Source of the DNA: Aradus depressus | Taxonomy: Eukaryota > Arthropoda > Insecta > Hemiptera > Aradidae | Assembly: GCA_963662175.1 (NCBI GenBank) | Contig: OY759215.1 | Coordinates: 13,567,079 to 13,631,078 of the forward strand | Direction: 5' to 3' | Length of the DNA stretch: 64,000 nt | Part shown: in pieces, positions 1 to 13,919 of the stretch | How positions within the stretch are numbered: position 1 is the first letter of the stretch | Layout: every line of letters starts with the position of its first letter | The notes under the pieces: model-generated | Database searches by the model: none | The model's input: the letters and a program-made list of their open reading frames with translations, nothing else | What the model was told of the DNA's origin: nothing | Translations under genes and position numbers: made by a program

Positions 1-3000
1 ATGGTATTTTGGTAAATATAGGGAAACCCCTCTTTAAGGACACCTAACTCAGAAGAACACCTCTCCTTACAGATGATTAGTGATGTGCCAGGCCGAAATA
101 TAGGACAACAATGTATTTTTACCCCCCTCGCAACGGACGCGGACAACCAATTTTTCGTCATCAAATGATCAGCCAAATTTACAACAGCCAAATTTTCTAC
201 AGCCAAAGATCTTCAAACTCTTCCAAGAACAAGATCGTCCCTGCGCTTAACCAACAGACGTTTTGGAAACGATTGAGGCTACAAGAATCAGCAGTAATGA
301 AACACGAGCTCTCATTTTCAACTTATGTAACAAACAGAAACCTATACCTGTAAAAATGAAACGCTTATATCCTTGTTTTATCGCTAGTGTTTATGACAGA
401 GTATGGTATTTTGGTAAATATAGGGAAACCCCTCTTTAAGGACACCTCTCTACGAAGGACACCTCTCCTTATAGATTTATGATGTGCCAGGCCGAAATAT
501 AGGAAAACAATGTAATTTTACCCCCCTCGCAACGGACGCGGACAACCAATTTTTCGTTATCAAATGATCAGTCAAATTTACAAGAGCCATAGATCTTCAA
601 ACTCTTCCAAGAACAAGATCGTTCCAGCGCTTTAACCAACAGACGTTTTGGAAACGATTGAGGCTACAAGAATCAGCAGTAATGAAACACGAGCTCTCAT
701 TTTCAACTTATGTAACAAGCAGAAACCTATACCTGTAAAAATGAAACGCTTATATCCTTGTTTTATCGCTAGTGTTTATGACAGAGTATGGTATTTTGGT
801 AAATATAGGGAAACCCCTCTTTAAGGACACCCATCTCAGAAGAACACCTCTCCTTACAGATTAGTGATGTGCCAGGCCGAAATATAGGACAACAATGTAT
901 TTTTACCCCCCTCGCAACGGACGCGGACAACCAATTTTTCGTTATCAAATGATCAGTCAAATTTACAAGAGCCATAGATCTTCAAACTCTTCCAAGAACA
1001 AGATCGTTCCAGCGCTTTAACCAACAGACGTTTTGGAAACGATTGAGGCTACAAGAATCAGCAGTAATGAAACACGAGCTCTCATTTTCAACTTATGTAA
1101 CAAGCAGAAACCTATACCTGTGAAAATGAAACGCTTATATCCTTGTTTTATCGCTAGTGTTTATGACAGATTATGGTATTTTGGTAAATATAGGGAAACC
1201 CCTCTTTAAGGACACCTAACTCAGAAGAACACCTCTCCTTACAGATGATTAGTGATGTGCCAGGCCGAAATATAGGACAACAATGTATTTTTACCCCCCT
1301 CGCAACGGACGCGGACAACCAATTTTTCGTCATCAAATGATCAGCCAAATTTACAACAGCCAAAGATCTTCAAACTCTTCCAAGAACAAGATCGTCCCTG
1401 CGCTTTAACCAACAGACGTTTTGGAAACGATTGAGGCTACAAGAATCAGCAGTAATGAAACACGAGCTCTCATTTTCAACTTATGTAACAAACAGAAACC
1501 TATACCTGTAAAAATGAAACGCTTATATCCTTGTTTTATCGCTAGTGTTTATGACAGAGTATGGTATTTTGGTAAATATAGGGAAACCCCTCTTTAAGGA
1601 CACCTCTCTACGAAGGACACCTCTCCTTATAGATTTATGATGTGCCAGGCCGAAATATAGGAAAACAATGTAATTTTACCCCCCTCGCAACGGACGCGGA
1701 CAACCAATTTTTCGTTATCAAATGATCAGTCAAATTTACAAGAGCCATAGATCTTCAAACTCTTCCAAGAACAAGATCGTTCCAGCGCTTTAACCAACAG
1801 ACGTTTTGGAAACGATTGAGGCTACAAGAATCAGCAGTAATGAAACACGAGCTCTCATTTTCAACTTATGTAACAAGCAGAAACCTATACCTGTAAAAAT
1901 GAAACGCTTATATCCTTGTTTTATCGCTAGTGTTTATGACAGAGTATGGTATTTTTGTAAATATAGGGAAACCCCTCTTTAAGGACACCCATCTCAGAAG
2001 AACACCTCTCCTTACAGATTAGTGATGTGCCAGGCCGAAATATAGGACAACAATGTATTTTTACCCCCCTCGCAACGGACGCGGACAACCAATTTTTCGT
2101 TATCAAATGATCAGTCAAATTTACAAGAGCCATAGATCTTCAAACTCTTCCAAGAACAAGATCGTTCCAGCGCTTTATCCAACAGACGTTTTGGAAACGA
2201 TTGAGGCTACAAGAATCAGCAGTAATGAAACACGAGCTCTCATTTTCAACTTATGTAACAAGCAGAAACATTTACCTGTGAAAATAAAACGCTTATATCC
2301 TTGTTTTATCGCTAGTGTTTATGACAGATTATGGTATTTTGGTAAATATAGGGAAACCCCTCTTTAAGGACACCTAACTCAGAAGAACACCTCTCCTTAC
2401 AGATGATTAGTGATGTGCCAGGCCGAAATATAGGACAACAATGTATTTTTACCCCCCTCGCAACGGACGCGGACAACCAATTTTTCGTCATCAAATGATC
2501 AGCCAAATTTACAACAGCCAAATTTTCTACAGCCAAAGATCTTCAAACTCTTCCAAGAACAAGATCGTCCCTGCGCTTAACCAAGAGACGTTTTGGAAAC
2601 GATTGAGGCTACAAGAATCAGCAGTAATGAAACACGAGCTCTCATTTTCAACTTATGTAACAAACAGAAACCTATACCTGTAAAAATGAAACGCTTATAT
2701 CCTTGTTTTATCGCTAGTGTTTATGACAGAGTATGGTATTTTGGTAAAGATAGGGAAACCCCTCTTCAAGGACACCTCTCTACGAAGGACACCTCTCCTT
2801 ATAGATTTATGATGTGCCAGGCCGAAATATAGGAAAACAAAGTAATTTTACCCCCCTCGCAACGGACGCGGACAACCAATTTTTCGTTATCAAATGATCA
2901 GTCAAATTTACAAGAGCCATAGATCTTCAAACTCTTCCAAGAACAAGATCGTTCCAGCGCTTTAACCAACAGACGTTTTGGAAACGATTGAGGCTACAAG

Positions 3001-4660
3001 AATCAGCAGTAATGAAACACGAGCTCTCATTTTCAACTTATGTAACAAGCAGAAACCTATACCTGTAAAAATGAAACGCTTATATCCTTGTTTTATCGCT
3101 AGTGTTTATGACAGAGTATGGTATTTTGGTAAAGATAGGGAAACCCCTCTTCAAGGACACCTCTCTACGAAGGACACCTCTCCTTATAGATTTATGATGT
3201 GCCAGGCCGAAATATAGGAAAACAAAGTAATTTTACCCCCCTCGCAACGGACGCGGACAACCAATTTTTCGTTATCAAATGATCAGTCAAATTTACAAGA
3301 GCCATAGATCTTCAAACTCTTCCAAGAACAAGATCGTTCCAGCGCTTTAACCAACAGACGTTTTGGAAACGATTGAGGCTACAAGAATCAGCAGTAATGA
3401 AACACGAGCTCTCATTTTCAACTTATGTAACAAGCAGAAACCTATACCTGTAAAAATGAAACGCTTATATCCTTGTTTTATCGCTAGTGTTTATGACAGA
3501 GTATGGTATTTTGGTAAATATAGGGAAACCCCTCTTTAAGGACACCTAACTCAGAAGAACACCTCTCCTTACAGATGATTGGTGATGTGCCAGGCCGAAA
3601 TATAGGAAAACAATGTAATTTTACCCCCCTCGCAACGGACGCGGACAACCAATTTTTCGTTATCAAATGATCAGTCAAATTTACAAGAGCCATAGATCTT
3701 CAAACTCTTCCAAGAACAAGATCGTTCCAGCGCTTTAACCAACAGACGTTTTGGAAACGATTGAGGCTACAAGAATCAGCAGTAATGAAACACGAGCTCT
3801 CATTTTCAACTTATGTAACAAGCAGAAACCTATACCTGTAAAAATGAAACGCTTATATCCTTGTTTTATCGCTAGTGTTTATGACAGAGTATGGTATTTT
3901 TGTAAATATAGGGAAACCCCTCTTTAAGGACACCCATCTCAGAAGAACACCTCTCCTTACAGATTAGTGATGTGCCAGGCCGAAATATAGGACAACAATG
4001 TATTTTTACCCCCCTCGCAACGGACGCGGACAACCAATTTTTCGTTATCAAATGATCAGTCAAATTTACAAGAGCCATAGATCTTCAAACTCTTCCAAGA
4101 ACAAGATCGTTCCAGCGCTTTAACCAACAGACGTTTTGGAAACGATTGAGGCTACAAGAATCAGCAGTAATGAAACACGAGCTCTCATTTTCAACTTATG
4201 TAACAAGCAGAAACCTATACCTGTGAAAATGAAACGCTTATATCTTTGTTTTATCGCTAGTGTTTATGACAGATTATGGTATTTTGGTAAATACAGGGAA
4301 ACCCCTCTTTAAGGACACCGATCTATGAAGGACACCTCTCCTTATAGATTTGTGATGTGCCAGGCCGAAATATAGGAAAACAATGTATTTTTACCCCCCT
4401 CGCAACGGACGCGGACAACCAATTTTTCGTTATCAAATGATCAGTCAAATTTACAAGAGCCATAGATCTTCAAACTCTTCCAAGAACAAGATCGTTCCAG
4501 CGCTTTAACCAACAGACGTTTTGGAAACGATTGAGGCTACAAGAATCAGCAGTAATGAAACACGAGCTCTCATTTTCAACTTATGTAACAAGCAGAAACA
4601 TTTACCTGTGAAAATAAAACGCTTATATCCTTGTTTTATCGCTAGTGTTTATGACAGATT

Positions 4661-7600
4661 ATGGTATTTTGGTAAATATAGGGAAACCCCTCTTTAAGGA
4701 CACCTAACTCAGAAGAACACCTCTCCTTACAGATGATTAGTGATGTGCCAGGCCGAAATATAGGACAACAATGTATTTTTACCCCCCTCGCAACGGACGC
4801 GGACAACCAATTTTTCGTCATCAAATGATCAGCCAAATTTACAACAGCCAAATTTTCTACAGCCAAAGATCTTCAAACTCTTCCAAGAACAAGATCGTCC
4901 CTGCGCTTAACCAAGAGACGTTTTGGAAACGATTGAGGCTACAAGAATCAGCAGTAATGAAACACGAGCTCTCATTTTCAACTTATGTAACAAACAGAAA
5001 CCTATACCTGTAAAAATGAAACGCTTATATCCTTGTTTTATCGCTAGTGTTTATGACAGAGTATGGTATTTTGGTAAAGATAGGGAAACCCCTCTTCAAG
5101 GACACCTCTCTACGAAGGACACCTCTCCTTATAGATTTATGATGTGCCAGGCCGAAATATAGGAAAACAAAGTAATTTTACCCCCCTCGCAACGGACGCG
5201 GACAACCAATTTTTCGTTATCAAATGATCAGTCAAATTTACAAGAGCCATAGACCTTCAAACTCTTCCAAGAACAAGATCGTTCCAGCGCTTTAACCAAC
5301 AGACGTTTTGGAAACGATTGAGGCTACAAGAATCAGCAGTAATGAAACACGAGCTCTCATTTTCAACTTATGTAACAAGCAGAAACCTATACCTGTAAAA
5401 ATGAAACGCTTATATCCTTGTTTTATCGCTAGTGTTTATGACAGAGTATGGTATTTTGGTAAATATAGGGAAACCCCTCTTTAAGGACACCCATCTCAGA
5501 AGAACACCTCTCCTTACAGATTAGTGATGTGCCAGGCCGAAATATAGGACAACAATGTATTTTTACCCCCCTCGCAACGGACGCGGACAACCAATTTTTC
5601 GTTATCAAATGATCAGTCAAATTTACAAGAGCCATAGATCTTCAAACTCTTCCAAGAACAAGATCGTTCCAGCGCTTTAACCAACAGACGTTTTGGAAAC
5701 GATTGAGGCTACAAGAATCAGCAGTAATGAAACACGAGCTCTCATTTTCAACTTATGTAACAAGCAGAAACCTATACCTGTGAAAATGAAACGCTTATAT
5801 CCTTGTTTTATCGCTAGTGTTTATGACAGATTATGGTATTTTGGTAAATATAGGGAAACCCCTCTTTAAGGACACCTAACTCAGAAGAACACCTCTCCTT
5901 ACAGATGATTAGTGATGTGCCAGGCCGAAATATAGGACAACAATGTATTTTTACCCCCCTCGCAACGGACGCGGACAACCAATTTTTCGTCATCAAATGA
6001 TCAGCCAAATTTACAACAGCCAAATTTTCTACAGCCAAAGATCTTCAAACTCTTCCAAGAACAAGATCGTCCCTGCGCTTTAACCAACAGACGTTTTGGA
6101 AACGATTGAGGCTACAAGAATCAGCAGTAATGAAACACGAGCTCTCATTTTCAACTTATGTAACAAACAGAAACCTATACCTGTAAAAATGAAACGCTTA
6201 TATCCTTGTTTTATCGCTAGTGTTTATGACAGAGTATGGTATTTTTGTAAATATAGGGAAACCCCTCTTTAAGGACACCCATCTCAGAAGAACACCTCTC
6301 CTTACAGATTAGTGATGTGCCAGGCCGAAATATAGGACAACAATGTATTTTTACCCCCCTCGCAACGGACGCGGACAACCAATTTTTCGTTATCAAATGA
6401 TCAGTCAAATTTACAAGAGCCATAGATCTTCAAACTCTTCCAAGAACAAGATCGTTCCAGCGCTTTAACCAACAGACGTTTTGGAAACGATTGAGGCTAC
6501 AAGAATCAGCAGTAATGAAACACGAGCTCTCATTTTCAACTTATGTAACAAGCAGAAACCTATACCTGTGAAAATGAAACGCTTATATCCTTGTTTTATC
6601 GCTAGTGTTTATGACAGATTATGGTATTTTGGTAAATATAGGGAAACCCCTCTTTAAGGACACCTAACTCAGAAGAACACCTCTCCTTACAGATGATTGG
6701 TGATGTGCCAGGCCGAAATATAGGACAACAATGTATTTTTACCCCCCTCGCAACGGACGCGGACAACCAATTTTTCGTCATCAAATGATCAGCCAAATTT
6801 ACAACAGCCAAATTTTCTACAGCCAAAGATCTTCAAACTCTTCCAAGAACAAGATCGTCCCTGCGCTTTAACCAACAGACGTTTTGGAAACGATTGAGGC
6901 TACAAGAATCAGCAGTAATGAAACACGAGCTCTCATTTTCAACTTATGTAACAAACAGAAACCTATACCTGTAAAAATGAAACGCTTATATCCATGTTTT
7001 ATCGCTAGTGTTTATGACAGAGTATGGTATTTTGGTAAATATAGGGAAACCCCTCTTTAAGGACACCTCTCTACGAAGGACACCTCTCCTTATAGATTTA
7101 TGATGTGCCAGGCCGAAATAAAGGAAAACAATGTAATTTTACCCCCCTCGCAACGGACGCGGACAACCAATTTTTCGTTATCAAATGATCAGTCAAATTT
7201 ACAAGAGCCATAGATCTTCAAACTCTTCCAAGAACAAGATCGTTCCAGCGCTTTAACCAACAGACGTTTTGGAAACGATTGAGGCTACAAGAATCAGCAG
7301 TAATGAAACACAAGCTCTCATTTTCAACTTATGTAACAAGCAGAAACCTATACCTGTGAAAATAAAACGCTTATATCCTTGTTTTATCGCTAGTGTTTAT
7401 GACAGATTATGGTATTTTGGTAAATATAGGGAAACCCCTCTTTAAGGACACCTAACTCAGAAGAACACCTCTCCTTACAGATGATTAGTGATGTGCCAGG
7501 CCGAAATATAGGACAACAATGTATTTTTACCCCCCTCGCAACGGACGCGGACAACCAATTTTTCGTCATCAAATGATCAGCCAAATTTACAACAGCCAAA

Positions 7601-10600
7601 TTTTCTACAGCCAAAGATCTTCAAACTCTTCCAAGAACAAGATCGTCCCTGCGCTTTAACCAACAGACGTTTTGGAAACGATTGAGGCTACAAGAATCAG
7701 CAGTAATGAAACACGAGCTCTCATTTTCAACTTATGTAACAAGCAGAAACCTATACCTGTGAAAATGAAACGCTTATATCCTTGTTTTATCGCTAGTGTT
7801 TATGACAGATTATGGTATTTTGGTAAATATAGGGAAACCCCTCTTTAAGGACACCTAACTCAGAAGAACACCTCTCCTTACAGATGATTGGTGATGTGCC
7901 AGGCCGAAATATAGGACAACAATGTATTTTTACCCCCCTCGCAACGGACGCGGACAACCAATTTTTCGTCATCAAATGATCAGCCAAATTTACAACAGCC
8001 AAATTTTCTACAGCCAAAGATCTTCAAACTCTTCCAAGAACAAGATCGTCCCTGCGCTTTAACCAACAGACGTTTTGGAAACGATTGAGGCTACAAGAAT
8101 CAGCAGTAATGAAACACGAGCTCTCATTTTCAACTTATGTAACAAGCAGAAACATTTACCTGTAAAAATGAAACGCTTATATCCATGTTTTATCGCTAGT
8201 GTTTATGACAGAGTATGGTATTTTGGTAAATATAGGGAAACCCCTCTTTAAGGACACCTCTCTACGAAGGACACCTCTCCTTATAGATTTATGATGTGCC
8301 AGGCCGAAATATAGGAAAACAATGTAATTTTACCCCCCTCGCAACGGACGCGGACAACCAATTTTTCGTTATCAAATGATCAGTCAAATTTACAAGAGCC
8401 ATAGATCTTCAAACTCTTCCAAGAACAAGATCGTTCCAGCGCTTTAACCAACAGACGTTTTGGAAACGATTGAGGCTACAAGAATCAGCAGTAATGAAAC
8501 ACAAGCTCTCATTTTCAACTTATGTAACAAGCAGAAACCTATACCTGTGAAAATAAAACGCTTATATCCTTGTTTTATCGCTAGTGTTTATGACAGATTA
8601 TGGTATTTTGGTAAATATAGGGAAACCCCTCTTTAAGGACACCTAACTCAAAAGAACACCTCTCCTTACAGATGATTAGTGATGTGCCAGGCCGAAATAT
8701 AGGACAACAATGTATTTTTACCCCCCTCGCAACGGACGCGGACAACCAATTTTTCGTCATCAAATGATCAGCCAAATTTACAACAGCCAAATTTTCTACA
8801 GCCAAAGATCTTCAAACTCTTCCAAGAACAAGATCGTCCCTGCGCTTAACCAAGAGACGTTTTGGAAACGATTGAGGCTACAAGAATCAGCAGTAATGAA
8901 ACACGAGCTCTCATTTTCAACTTATGTAACAAACAGAAACCTATACCTGTAAAAATGAAACGCTTATATCCTTGTTTTATCGCTAGTGTTTATGACAGAG
9001 TATGGTATTTTGGTAAAGATAGGGAAACCCCTCTTCAAGGACACCTCTCTACGAAGGACACCTCTCCTTATAGATTTATGATGTGCCAGGCCGAAATATA
9101 GGAAAACAAAGTAATTTTACCCCCCTCGCAACGGACGCGGACAACCAATTTTTCGTTATCAAATGATCAGTCAAATTTACAAGAGCCATAGATCTTCAAA
9201 CTCTTCCAAGAACAAGATCGTTCCAGCGCTTTAACCAACAGACGTTTTGGAAACGATTGAGGCTACAAGAATCAGCAGTAATGAAACACGAGCTCTCATT
9301 TTCAACTTATGTAACAAGCAGAAACCTATACCTGTAAAAATGAAACGCTTATATCCTTGTTTTATCGCTAGTGTTTATGACAGAGTATGGTATTTTGGTA
9401 AATATAGGGAAACCCCTCTTTAAGGACACCCATCTCAGAAGAACACCTCTCCTTACAGATTAGTGATGTGCCAGGCCGAAATATAGGACAACAATGTATT
9501 TTTACCCCCCTCGCAACGGACGCGGACAACCAATTTTTCGTTATCAAATGATCAGTCAAATTTACAAGAGCCATAGATCTTCAAACTCTTCCAAGAACAA
9601 GATCGTTCCAGCGCTTTAACCAACAGACGTTTTGGAAACGATTGAGGCTACAAGAATCAGCAGTAATGAAACACGAGCTCTCATTTTCAACTTATGTAAC
9701 AAGCAGAAACCTATACCTGTGAAAATGAAACGCTTATATCCTTGTTTTATCGCTAGTGTTTATGACAGATTATGGTATTTTGGTAAATATAGGGAAACCC
9801 CTCTTTAAGGACACCTAACTCAGAAGAACACCTCTCCTTACAGATGATTAGTGATGTGCCAGGCCGAAATATAGGACAACAATGTATTTTTACCCCCCTC
9901 GCAACGGACGCGGACAACCAATTTTTCGTCATCAAATGATCAGCCAAATTTACAACAGCCAAATTTTCTACAGCCAAAGATCTTCAAACTCTTCCAAGAA
10001 CAAGATCGTCCCTGCGCTTTAACCAACAGACGTTTTGGAAACGATTGAGGCTACAAGAATCAGCAGTAATGAAACACGAGCTCTCATTTTCAACTTATGT
10101 AACAAACAGAAACCTATACCTGTAAAAATGAAACGCTTATATCCTTGTTTTATCGCTAGTGTTTATGACAGAGTATGGTATTTTTGTAAATATAGGGAAA
10201 CCCCTCTTTAAGGACACCCATCTCAGAAGAACACCTCTCCTTACAGATTAGTGATGTGCCAGGCCGAAATATAGGACAACAATGTATTTTTACCCCCCTC
10301 GCAACGGACGCGGACAACCAATTTTTCGTTATCAAATGATCAGTCAAATTTACAAGAGCCATAGATCTTCAAACTCTTCCAAGAACAAGATCGTTCCAGC
10401 GCTTTAACCAACAGACGTTTTGGAAACGATTGAGGCTACAAGAATCAGCAGTAATGAAACACGAGCTCTCATTTTCAACTTATGTAACAAGCAGAAACCT
10501 ATACCTGTGAAAATGAAACGCTTATATCCTTGTTTTATCGCTAGTGTTTATGACAGATTATGGTATTTTGGTAAATATAGGGAAACCCCTCTTTAAGGAC

Positions 10601-11750
10601 ACCTAACTCAGAAGAACACCTCTCCTTACAGATGATTGGTGATGTGCCAGGCCGAAATATAGGACAACAATGTATTTTTACCCCCCTCGCAACGGACGCG
10701 GACAACCAATTTTTCGTCATCAAATGATCAGCCAAATTTACAACAGCCAAATTTTCTACAGCCAAAGATCTTCAAACTCTTCCAAGAACAAGATCGTCCC
10801 TGCGCTTTAACCAACAGACGTTTTGGAAACGATTGAGGCTACAAGAATCAGCAGTAATGAAACACGAGCTCTCCTTTTCAACTTATGTAACAAACAGAAA
10901 CCTATACCTGTAAAAATGAAACGCTTATATCCATGTTTTATCGCTAGTGTTTATGACAGAGTATGGTATTTTGGTAAATATAGGGAAACCCCTCTTTAAG
11001 GACACCTCTCTACGAAGGACACCTCTCCTTATAGATTTATGATGTGCCAGGCCGAAATATAGGAAAACAATGTAATTTTACCCCCCTCGCAACGGACGCG
11101 GACAACCAATTTTTCGTTATCAAATGATCAGTCAAATTTACAAGAGCCATAGATCTTCAAACTCTTCCAAGAACAAGATCGTTCCAGCGCTTTAACCAAC
11201 AGACGTTTTGGAAACGATTGAGGCTACAAGAATCAGCAGTAATGAAACACAAGCTCTCATTTTCAACTTATGTAACAAGCAGAAACCTATACCTGTGAAA
11301 ATAAAACGCTTATATCCTTGTTTTATCGCTAGTGTTTATGACAGATTATGGTATTTTGGTAAATATAGGGAAACCCCTCTTTAAGGACACCTAACTCAGA
11401 AGAACACCTCTCCTTACAGATGATTAGTGATGTGCCAGGCCGAAATATAGGACAACAATGTATTTTTACCCCCCTCGCAACGGACGCGGACAACCAATTT
11501 TTCGTCATCAAATGATCAGCCAAATTTACAACAGCCAAATTTTCTACAGCCAAAGATCTTCAAACTCTTCCAAGAACAAGATCGTCCCTGCGCTTTAACC
11601 AACAGACGTTTTGGAAACGATTGAGGCTACAAGAATCAGCAGTAATGAAACACGAGCTCTCATTTTCAACTTATGTAACAAGCAGAAACCTATACCTGTA
11701 AAAATGAAACGCTTATATCCTTGTTTTATCGCTAGTGTTTATGACAGAGT
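4661..11750. repeat. 3,939-bp higher-order repeat within the satellite
   Basis: Monomer lengths from 4,661 run 402, 385, 385, 403, 385, 403, 385, 403, 403, 385 and sum to 3,939 bp. From 8,600 the same order starts again and is kept for eight monomers, to 11,750. Diagnostic variants recur at exactly 3,939 bp: the TAAAGATAGGG variant in the second monomer, the TTTTTGTAAAT variant in the fifth, and the CCATGTTTTATCGC variant. The monomer from 11,751 is 400 bp and divergent, so the third period breaks down there. Before 4,661 the monomer types are mixed in a less regular order. Confidence 0.9.
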
Positions 11751-13654
11751 ATGGTATTTTGGTAAATATAGGGAAACCCCTCTTTAAGGACACCTCTCTA
11801 CGAAGGACACCTCTCCTTATAGATTTATGATGTGCCAGGCCGAAATATAGGAAAACAATGTAATTTTACCCCCCTCGCAATGGACGCGGACAACCAAATT
11901 TTCGTCATCAAATGATCAGCCAAATTTACAACAGCCAAATTTACAACAGCCAAAGATCTTCAAACTCTTCCAAGAACAAGATCGTCCCAGCGCTTTAACC
12001 AACAGACAATTTGGATACGATTGAGGCTAGAAGAATCAGCAGTAATGAAACACCAGCTCTCATTTTCAACTTATGTAACAAGCAGAAACATTTACCTGTG
12101 AAAATAAAACGCTTATATCCTTGTTTTATCGCTTGTGTTTATGACAGATTATGGTATTTTGGTAAATACAGGGAAACCCCTCTTTAAGGACACCTCTCTA
12201 CGAAGGACACCTCTCCTTATAGATTTATGATGTGCCAGGCCGAAATATAGGAAAACAATGTATATTTACCCCCCTCGCAACGGACGCGGACAACCAATTT
12301 TTCGTGATCAAATGATCAGTCAAATTTACAAGAGCCATAGATCTTCAAACTTTTCCAAGAACAAGATCGTTCCAGCGCTTTAACCAATAGACGTTTTGGA
12401 AACGATTGAGGCTACAAGAGTCAGCAGTAATGAAACACGAGCTCTCATTTTCAACTAATGTAACAAGCAGAAACCTATACCTGTGAAAATGAAACGCTTA
12501 TATCCTTGTTTTATCGCTAGTGTTTATGACAGATTATGGTATTTTGGTAAATATAGGGAAACCCCTCTTTAAGGACACCTAACTCAGAAGAACACCTCTC
12601 CTTACAGATGATTAGTGATGTGCCAGGCCGAAATATAGGACAACAATGTATTTTTACCCTCCTCGCAACGGACGCGGACAACCAATTTTTCGTCATCAAA
12701 TGATCAGCCAAATTTACAACAGCCAAATTTTCTACAGCCAAAGATCTTTTAACTCTTCCAAGAACAAGATCGTCCCTGCGCTTTAACCAACAGACGTTTT
12801 GGAAACGATTGAGGCTACAAGAATCAGCAGTAATGAAACACGAGCTCTCATTTTCAACTTATGTAACAAGCAGAAATCTATACCTGTAAAAATGAAACGC
12901 TTATATCCTTGTTTTATCGCTAGTGTTTATGACAGAGTATGGTATTTTGGTAAATATAGGGAAACCCCTCTTTAAGGACACCTCTCTACGAAGGACACCT
13001 CTCCTTATAGATTTATGATGTGCCAGGCCGAAATATAGGAAAACAATGTATATTTACCCCCCTCGCAACGGACGCGGACAACCAATTTTTCGTCATCAAA
13101 TGATCAGTCAAATTTACAAGAGCCATAGATCTTCAAACTCTTCCAAGAACAAGATCGTTCCAGCGCTTTAACCAACAGACGTTTTGGAAACGATTGAGGC
13201 TACAAGAATCAGCAGTAATGAAACACGAGCTCTCATTTTCAACTTATGTAACAAGCAGAAACCTATACCTGTGAAAATGAAACGCTTATATCCTTGTTTT
13301 ATCGCTAGTGTTTATGACAGATTATGGTATTTTGGTAAATATAGGGAAACCCCTCTTTAAGGACACCTATCTATGAAGAACACCTCTCCTTACAGATTAG
13401 TGATGTGCCAGGCCGAAATATAGGACAACAATGTATTTTTACCCCCCTCGCAACGGACGCGGACAACCAATTTTTCGTTATCAAATGATCAGTCAAATTT
13501 ACAAGAGCCATAGATCTTCAAACTCTTCCAAGAACAAGATCGTTCCAGCGCTTTAACCAACAGACGTTTTGGAAACGATTGAGGCTACAAGAATCAGCAG
13601 TAATGAAACACGAGCTCTCATTTTCAACTTATGTAACAAGCAGAAACCTTTACC

Positions 13655-13738
13655 TTACGTTTTGGAAACGATTGAGGCTACAAGAATCAGTTGTAATGAA
13701 ACACGAGCCCTTATTTTCAACTTACGTAACAAGCACCA
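13655..13738. repeat. Truncated terminal satellite fragment
   Basis: The last monomer breaks off after the CAGAAACC motif and is followed directly by a second, partial and more diverged copy of the GTTTTGGAAACGATTG to AACAAGCACC part of the monomer. The array ends here, and the more diverged sequence is what is expected at a satellite edge, where homogenisation is weaker. Confidence 0.85.
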
Positions 13739-13775
13739 AAAAAGAGAGAGAGAGAGAGAGAGACAAAAAAAAAGA
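13736..13775. repeat. GA microsatellite and A-tract
   Basis: An A-run, an (AG)n run of about 11 units and a second A-run sit exactly at the satellite edge. Confidence 0.9.
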
Positions 13776-13919
13776 ATGTGAACCTTCTTCTCCTCATTCT
13801 GTTAAACATTCACCCGTGTTTCAATTTATTCATTACTTCTATTCAACTTTTCTCTCCTACTTAATGCAAATATATATTTCCAAAAATAAAATGTATTTAT
13901 GTATTTCATTTCTTCTTAC

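Larger units (their letters stand above)
1..13738. repeat. Satellite array, ~390-bp monomers, ~35 copies
   Basis: Continuous head-to-tail array that begins before the window. Using the recurring ATGGTATTTT as phase marker, monomers start at 1, 403, 788, 1173, 1561, 1946, 2331, 2733, 3118, 3503, 3891, 4276, 4661, 5063, 5448, 5833, 6236, 6621 and so on to 13,324. Lengths fall into two classes: 385-388 bp and 402-403 bp. The long class has an extra stretch around AATTTTCTACAGCC. Sub-types differ after the shared GGACACC (AACTCAGAAG, TCTCTACGAAGG or CATCTCAGAAG). Copies differ by only a few substitutions. Short open frames recur on both strands in every monomer, but they are by-products of the repeat: they start and stop at the same monomer positions and show no splice sites or coding bias. 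No transposase or reverse transcriptase is present. Confidence 0.97.

Noticed and set aside
1..4660. A 2,330-bp six-monomer repeat (402, 385, 385, 388, 385, 385 twice)
   Set aside because: The lengths match, but the monomer sub-types do not correspond position by position, so length agreement alone is not a higher-order repeat.
1..13738. Dozens of 60-116-codon open frames on both strands in the satellite (for example peptides containing MALVNLTDHL or METIEATRIS)
   Set aside because: They recur at the monomer period with identical ends, have no splice sites or known domains, and differ only by satellite variants. They are by-products of the repeat.
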